A stretch of 17,615 nucleotides of DNA from an uncultured Oscillospiraceae bacterium (lineage in GTDB: Bacteria > Bacillota > Clostridia > Oscillospirales > Oscillospiraceae), in the NCBI GenBank assembly GCA_910588365.1, contig CAJUQS010000040.1, positions 1-17,615 on the forward strand, given 5' to 3'. Under the pieces are notes generated by a model. The model had not been told where the DNA came from. It saw only the letters and a list, made by a program, of their open reading frames with translations, and searched no databases. The stretch's first letter is position 1; each line of letters starts with the position of its first letter. A program made the position numbers and the translations under genes. Shown piece after piece: positions 13,784 through 17,615 of this stretch.

Positions 13784-14520
13784 CGCAGGGGAGCTATTTT
13801 GTCGAATATAACCGGGCGTTGACAAAAGATGTGCGGGAGATGCGGCTCCTGGGCGATACCAGCGCCATCACCGCCCCGGGACAGTTTGTGAACATTCAGC
13901 TTGACGGCCTCTTTCTCCGCCGCCCCATCTCCGTGTGTGACTGGGACAGCGAGGGGCTGATCATGATCTACAAGGTGGTCGGAAGGGGCACCGCCGCCCT
14001 GGGCGGCGCGGCTCCGGGCGCAAAGCTGGACGTGCTGTGCGGCCTGGGCAACGGCTTTGACGTGTCCAGGTGCGGCGGCCGCACACTGGTCATCGGCGGC
14101 GGCGTGGGTACGCCCCCCATGTACGGCCTGGCGAAGGCCCTGCTGAAGGCCGGGAAAACGCCCATAGCCATCCTGGGCTTCAACACCAGGGAGGAGATCT
14201 TCTGCGAGGACCGCTTCCGGGAGCTGGGTATCGGGACCACCGTCACCACCGTGGACGGTAGCTGGGGGACAAGGGGCTTTGTCACCGACGCCCTGCCCGA
14301 AGACTACGACTACTTCTGCGCCTGCGGCCCCGGCCCCATGCTGAAGGCGGTGTACAGCGCCGCGAAGACAAGCGGCCTGTTCAGCTTCGAGGAGCGGATG
14401 GGCTGCGGCTTCGGGGCCTGCATGGGATGCTCCTGCAAGACCAAATACGGCAGCAAGCGCATCTGTAAGGATGGTCCGGTGCTGGAAAAGGAGGAGATCA
14501 TATGGCAGACACACGGGTAA
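13780..14520 (+). CDS. pyrK: Dihydroorotate dehydrogenase electron-transfer subunit
   Basis: Iron-sulfur flavoprotein that passes electrons from PyrD to NAD+ in the class 1B (PyrD2K2) enzyme. The 246-residue product has the ferredoxin-reductase fold: flavin-binding RRPISV (48-53), nucleotide-binding GGGVGTPP (107-114), ACGPGPML (181-188) and the C-terminal 2Fe-2S cluster cysteines Cys209, Cys214, Cys217 and Cys229. The ATG at 13780 overlaps the pyrC stop and has CAGGAGG about 6-8 bases ahead; an upstream in-frame ATG (13729) would extend deep into pyrC and is rejected. It overlaps pyrD by 19 bases, implying coupled translation of the two subunits. Confidence 0.96.
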   Translation: MTQGSYFVEYNRALTKDVREMRLLGDTSAITAPGQFVNIQLDGLFLRRPISVCDWDSEGLIMIYKVVGRGTAALGGAAPGAKLDVLCGLGNGFDVSRCGGRTLVIGGGVGTPPMYGLAKALLKAGKTPIAILGFNTREEIFCEDRFRELGIGTTVTTVDGSWGTRGFVTDALPEDYDYFCACGPGPMLKAVYSAAKTSGLFSFEERMGCGFGACMGCSCKTKYGSKRICKDGPVLEKEEIIWQTHG

Positions 14521-15419
14521 CGCTCTCCGGCATCACGCTGGACAACCCCGTCATCCCCGCCAGCGGCACCTTCGGCTATGGCCGCGAGTTCGCCCAATTC
14601 TATGACATCAACTGCCTGGGAACCTTCTCCTTCAAGGGCACCACGCGGGAGCCCCGCTTCGGCAACCCCGCCCCCCGCATCGCCGAAGGGCCCTCCGGGA
14701 TGCTCAACGCCGTCGGGCTGCAAAACCCCGGTGTGGAGCGGGTCATCGCCGAGGAGCTGCCGGAGCTGAAAAAGGTGTTCCGCAAGCCGGTGATGGCCAA
14801 CGTCAGCGGCTTTTCCGTGGAGGACTACGCCCACACCTGCGCCCTGCTGGACCGGGAGGAGCAGGTGGGCTGGCTGGAGGTGAACATCTCCTGTCCCAAC
14901 GTCCACGGCGGCGGCATGGCCTTCGGCTCGGACCCTGCGGCGGCGGCCGAGGTGACGCGGGCCGTGAAGGCCGTCACCACCAAGCCGGTCTACATGAAGC
15001 TGAGCCCCAACGTCACGGACATTGCCGCCGTGGCGAGGGCCTGCGAGGAGGCGGGGGCCGACGGCGTCAGCCTCATCAACACCCTGCTGGCCATGCGCAT
15101 CGACCTGAAGCGGAAAAAGCCCGTACTGGCCAACGGCACAGGGGGCCTCTCCGGCCCGGCGGTGTTCCCGGTGGCGGTGCGGATGGTGTACCAGGTCTAT
15201 GAGGCGGTCAGCATCCCCATCATCGGCATGGGGGGCGTCAGCTCCGCCGAGGACGTTATCGAGCTGATGCTGGCGGGGGCAGCGGCGGTGGAGGTGGGCG
15301 CGGCCAATCTGGTGAGCCCCTTCGCCTGCCGGGACATCATCCGGGATCTGCCCCGGGTGATGGAGCAATATGGGATCCAAAGTTTATCTGACATCACAGG
15401 AGGAGCGCACAATGGGTAA
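14502..15419 (+). CDS. pyrD: Dihydroorotate dehydrogenase catalytic subunit, class 1B
   Basis: Oxidises dihydroorotate to orotate using bound FMN, with electrons leaving through PyrK. The 305-residue product shows NPVIPASGTFGYG (15-27), FKGTT (44-48), NAVGLQNPG (69-77) and NISCPN (128-133), with Cys131 as the catalytic base expected for class 1 enzymes. The FMN phosphate site includes GMGGVSSAED, followed by AAAVEVGAAN. AAGGAGG lies just upstream of the ATG at 14502, within pyrK. The pyrK partner beside it settles the 1B class. The start of pyrF overlaps its end by 8 bases. Confidence 0.97.
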   Translation: MADTRVTLSGITLDNPVIPASGTFGYGREFAQFYDINCLGTFSFKGTTREPRFGNPAPRIAEGPSGMLNAVGLQNPGVERVIAEELPELKKVFRKPVMANVSGFSVEDYAHTCALLDREEQVGWLEVNISCPNVHGGGMAFGSDPAAAAEVTRAVKAVTTKPVYMKLSPNVTDIAAVARACEEAGADGVSLINTLLAMRIDLKRKKPVLANGTGGLSGPAVFPVAVRMVYQVYEAVSIPIIGMGGVSSAEDVIELMLAGAAAVEVGAANLVSPFACRDIIRDLPRVMEQYGIQSLSDITGGAHNG

Positions 15420-16122
15420 GGATGTTATCATCGCACTGGATTTCGACAGCCGGGAGAGGACCCTGGCCTTTCTGGACCGCTTCGCGGGGGAGGAGCGGAA
15501 GCCCTTCGTGAAGATCGGCATGGAGCTCTACTACGCGGAGGGCCCGGCCATCGTCCGGGAGGTCAAGGCCCGGGGCCACAGGATTTTCCTGGATCTGAAG
15601 CTTCACGACATCCCCAATACGGTGAAAAAGGCCATGGCGGTGCTCTCGGGCCTGGACGTGGACATGGTGAACCTCCACGCCGCCGGGACCCGCGCCATGA
15701 TGGAGGCGGCTCTGGAGGGCGTCACCCGTTCCGACGGCACCCGCCCCCTGGTCATCGCCGTGACCCAGCTGACCTCCACCAGCCAGGAGCGGATGGAGCA
15801 GGACCTGCTCATTGAGCGGCCCCTGGACCAGGTGGTGCTCCACTACGCCAGGTGCGCGGCCCAGGCGGGGCTGGACGGCGTGGTCTGCTCCCCCCTGGAG
15901 GCGGGGAAGGTCCACGAAGCCTGCGGCGATCGCTTCGTCACCGTGACCCCCGGCGTCCGCTTCGCCGGCGGCGACACCGGGGACCAGGTCCGCGTCACCA
16001 CCCCGGCCAGGGCCAGGGAGCTGGGAGCGGACTATATCGTGGTGGGCCGCCCCATCACCCAGGCCGAGGACCCCGCGGCGGCATACCGCAAGTGCGTGGA
16101 GGAGTTTGTCACTTTTTCTTGA
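15412..16122 (+). CDS. pyrF: Orotidine 5'-phosphate decarboxylase, type 1
   Basis: Decarboxylates OMP to UMP, the last step of the pathway. The 236-residue product has the usual length of the type 1 family with catalytic DLKLHDIPNT (61-70; Asp61, Lys63, Asp66), Lys34 in VKIGMELY, and the phosphate-binding end PGVRFAGGDTGDQ and YIVVGRPIT. The ATG at 15412 is chosen because AGGAGG (15398-15403) lies 8 bases ahead. The final codons and stop (VTFS-TGA, 16108-16122) lie inside the first hairpin of a repeat element, so the C terminus may have been reshaped by that element. No pyrE follows; orotate phosphoribosyltransferase must be encoded elsewhere. Confidence 0.96.
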   Translation: MGKDVIIALDFDSRERTLAFLDRFAGEERKPFVKIGMELYYAEGPAIVREVKARGHRIFLDLKLHDIPNTVKKAMAVLSGLDVDMVNLHAAGTRAMMEAALEGVTRSDGTRPLVIAVTQLTSTSQERMEQDLLIERPLDQVVLHYARCAAQAGLDGVVCSPLEAGKVHEACGDRFVTVTPGVRFAGGDTGDQVRVTTPARARELGADYIVVGRPITQAEDPAAAYRKCVEEFVTFS

Positions 16123-16280
16123 AAGAAAAAGTAACCAAAAAGAACTTTTGCGCGAAACGCTGTTTCGCTTATATTTTCAAATACCGGGGATTTTCTGTTT
16201 TGTAAAATACAAGCAAAGCGTTAGCTTTGCGCAAAAGTGTTTCTTTTGATACTTTTCTTTATTCATAAAGAAAAGTATGG
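16109..16280. repeat. Long inverted-repeat element between pyrF and the HAD gene (repeat locus 3)
   Basis: Two head-to-head copies of one unit form an imperfect palindrome of about 170 bases. Left copy: hairpin I ACTTTTTCTT (16111-16120) / AAGAAAAAGT (16123-16132), linker AACCAAAAAGAACTTTT, hairpin II GCGAAAC (16152-16158) / GTTTCGC (16162-16168), then TTATATTTTC. Right copy, inverted: GTAAAATACAA, hairpin II GCAAAGC (16213-16219) / GCTTTGC (16224-16230), and hairpin I with 14-base perfect arms (16249-16262 and 16265-16278). The right copy aligns closely with 3221-3300. The element supplies the pyrF stop codon and ends about 10 bases before the next ribosome binding site. No gene is inside. 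Confidence 0.85.
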
Positions 16281-16299
16281 CAACCTTAAAGGAGTACGT

Positions 16300-17322
16300 A
16301 TGTGGAACACGATTTTATTTGATTTGGACGGCACCTTGACGGACCCCAAGGTGGGGATTACCAAGGCTGTGGCCATTGCTCTGGACCATTTCGGCATCCA
16401 GGAGGCGCCGGACAATCTGACCCACTTCATCGGCCCGCCCCTGGACGAGTCCTTCCCGGAGTTCTACGGCTTTGACCAGGGGCAGGTGGACACTGCCACG
16501 GAGAAATTCCGGGAATACTACGTCCGGGAGGGCTGGCTGGAGAACGTGCCCTATCCGGGCATGGACAAGCTCCTGCGGGATCTGAAGGCGGCCGGCAAGC
16601 ACCTCATGGTGGCCACCTCCAAACCCAAGGAGACGGCGGTAAAAATTCTGGAGCACTTCGGTATGGCGCAGTATTTTGACCGCATCTTCGGCGCGCCCCT
16701 GGACAACCAGGAGGGCGCCAAGAAGGTGAACGTCATCCGCAATGCCCTCAGCTGGGCGAACTCCGCCTGGGACGGCTGGGACTACAGCGGCGCGGTGATG
16801 GTGGGCGACCGCCGCCACGACGTGGTGGGGGCCCACCAGGCGGGCCTGCCCTGCATCGGCGTGCTGTACGGCTACGGGGACCGGGCGGAGCACGAGAACG
16901 CCGGGGCGGACTTCATCGCGGCGGATCTGGCCGGTCTGCGGAAGCTGCTGCTGTTTGAGACGGAGATCGTGGAGGGCTATCTCAAGTCCTTTGGAAAGGG
17001 CTGGAACCTGGAGGCCATCCGGGCGGGGAACTACCGCCAGAGCCTGTGGGCCCCGTCCCCCCGGGACGGCAGTCCGGTACGGGAGGGGAAGGAGGCCAGG
17101 GCGGCCTTCGACGCGCTGGACTACGACACGGCCTACATCTTCCGGTGGGGCTTTCAGGAGGGCGTCACCGGCGCCGGGGTCACGGCCAGGGTCACCGCCG
17201 CCCAGCTGGACCAGGACGAGGGCGCGGACGTCTATGTGGTGGGGAGGGATTTTTCCTGGGCCTATGTTCATACCCACGAGGACGGATGGATGGGGCCCTA
17301 CTTCTGCAGGCTGGGGGGCTGA
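16300..17322 (+). CDS. HAD-superfamily phosphatase (phosphoglycolate phosphatase-like) with extra C-terminal domain
   Basis: Residues 1-215 are a complete HAD hydrolase: motif I DLDGTLTD (8-15, nucleophile Asp8 and acid/base Asp10), a helical cap, motif II VATSKP (104-109), a candidate motif III lysine at 141-142, and motif IV VGDRRHDVVGA (168-178). This resembles Gph/PGP-like phosphatases of sugar or nucleotide phosphates; the substrate is unknown. Residues 220-340 form a separate domain ending in DVYVVGRDFSWAYVHTHED and GPYFCR. That ending recalls, from memory and with low certainty, DUF4275-type proteins. GGAG lies 5 bases before the ATG at 16300; an in-frame ATG at 16237 lies within the repeat and is rejected. 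Hairpin repeats border the gene on both sides. Confidence 0.88.
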   Translation: MWNTILFDLDGTLTDPKVGITKAVAIALDHFGIQEAPDNLTHFIGPPLDESFPEFYGFDQGQVDTATEKFREYYVREGWLENVPYPGMDKLLRDLKAAGKHLMVATSKPKETAVKILEHFGMAQYFDRIFGAPLDNQEGAKKVNVIRNALSWANSAWDGWDYSGAVMVGDRRHDVVGAHQAGLPCIGVLYGYGDRAEHENAGADFIAADLAGLRKLLLFETEIVEGYLKSFGKGWNLEAIRAGNYRQSLWAPSPRDGSPVREGKEARAAFDALDYDTAYIFRWGFQEGVTGAGVTARVTAAQLDQDEGADVYVVGRDFSWAYVHTHEDGWMGPYFCRLGG

Positions 17323-17337
17323 GCCCCGGCCTGTCCT

Positions 17338-17426
17338 GCGGGGCCTGCGCGGCCCCGGACCCCGCGGTTACTTTTTGTGCAGACAAAAAGTAACCAAAAA
17401 GCTGCTTAGGGGCTCACGCCCCTAAG
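17338..17426. repeat. Composite hairpin repeat after the HAD gene (repeat locus 4)
   Basis: Starts 15 bases after the stop. GC stem GGGGCC (17340-17345) / GGCCCC (17351-17356) has loop TGCGC, with an alternative outer GCGGGG/CCCCGC pairing. Next comes a perfect 13-base A/T hairpin GGTTACTTTTTGT (17366-17378) / ACAAAAAGTAACC (17383-17395), a short AAAAAG linker, and a perfect 9-base hairpin CTTAGGGGC (17405-17413) / GCCCCTAAG (17418-17426). Same order as the locus after asnB (6460-6532). Confidence 0.75.
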
Positions 17427-17615
17427 AACCCTAAAATAAACGGGGGTTTTTCGGATACGCTGTGCAAATGAAGAGCTGCGGTGCCCCGTGAACAAGAGTT
17501 TCCTACGGGGTTCTGATCTAGCAGACTGGTACTTGAAGAACTCCGCCCGTGGGCCGCCACAGGCGGCTTAGGGTTGCTAGTGGCCGTAGGCCACTGCACA
17601 CCTGCCGGCCTCTTA
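17427..17615. other. Gene-free right edge with three GC hairpins
   Basis: No supported gene. Hairpins: CCCCGT (17484-17489) / ACGGGG (17505-17510); GCCGCC (17553-17558) / GGCGGC (17562-17567); AGTGGCC (17579-17585) / GGCCACT (17589-17595). A plus-strand frame between the first two reads NKSFLRGSDLADWYLK before a stop and might be the remnant of a degraded gene. The minus-strand frame of 61 codons (17414-17599) has no convincing ribosome binding site or familiar motif. The edge may belong to a structured RNA or mobile element continuing to the right. Confidence 0.4.

Noticed and set aside
17414..17599. 61-codon minus-strand frame at the right edge
   Set aside because: No convincing ribosome binding site, no recognised motif, and it covers several hairpins; more likely non-coding.
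1..17615. CRISPR array, phage, toxin-antitoxin or defence system
   Set aside because: No regularly spaced direct repeats, integrase, transposase, nuclease or toxin-like genes were seen; the genes are mainly housekeeping.

Overview
The window looks like chromosomal DNA of a GC-rich, low-oxygen gut Firmicute, most likely of the Oscillospiraceae type (Flavonifractor / Lawsonibacter-like). The signs are strong G/C at third codon positions, AGGAGG-type ribosome binding sites, a T-box leader, a type III glutamine synthetase, a class 1B PyrD/PyrK pair and CO-dehydrogenase-type accessory genes. The genus is an inference. No tRNA, rRNA, CRISPR array or transposase gene was found.

Layout. (1) 1-1146, minus strand: an operon of a His-rich metal-binding protein, a CooT-like nickel protein, a 73-residue orphan and MetF (5,10-methylenetetrahydrofolate reductase, cut by the window edge). 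It reads as the upstream end of a one-carbon / Wood-Ljungdahl locus that continues to the left. (2) 1300-2895, plus: a CstA-family transporter with its own promoter, divergent from the operon. (3) 2909-3300: a long inverted-repeat element, followed by an orphan membrane protein (3320-4327) and a good terminator. (4) 4526-8764, plus: a consensus-like promoter, an asparagine-specific T-box leader, asparagine synthetase (asnB) and glutamine synthetase III (glnN), an amide-nitrogen pair. (5) 8782-12231, minus: a CmpB-like membrane protein, an RNHCP zinc-ribbon protein with a long structured leader, an NTF2/SnoaL-like protein and HemW. (6) 12424-16122, plus: a perfect TTGACA-17-TATAAT promoter and a tightly overlapped pyrC-pyrK-pyrD-pyrF operon for UMP synthesis, lacking pyrE and pyrB here. 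(7) 16109-17426: a second long inverted repeat, a HAD phosphatase with an extra C-terminal domain, and another hairpin repeat, followed by a gene-free hairpin-rich edge.

The main unexplained structure is a dispersed repeat family at four gene borders (2909-3300, 6460-6532, 16109-16280, 17338-17426). It is built from an A/T hairpin with arms like ACTTTTT / AAAAAGT, sometimes followed by a second GCRAARC-type hairpin. Two loci carry head-to-head copies and end about 10-20 bases before a ribosome binding site. Two loci lie about 15 bases after a stop codon and carry a GC hairpin with the same TGCGC loop. Other points of interest are the T-box whose terminator lacks a U-run, and the 16-codon reading frame overlapping a hairpin ahead of the RNHCP gene.
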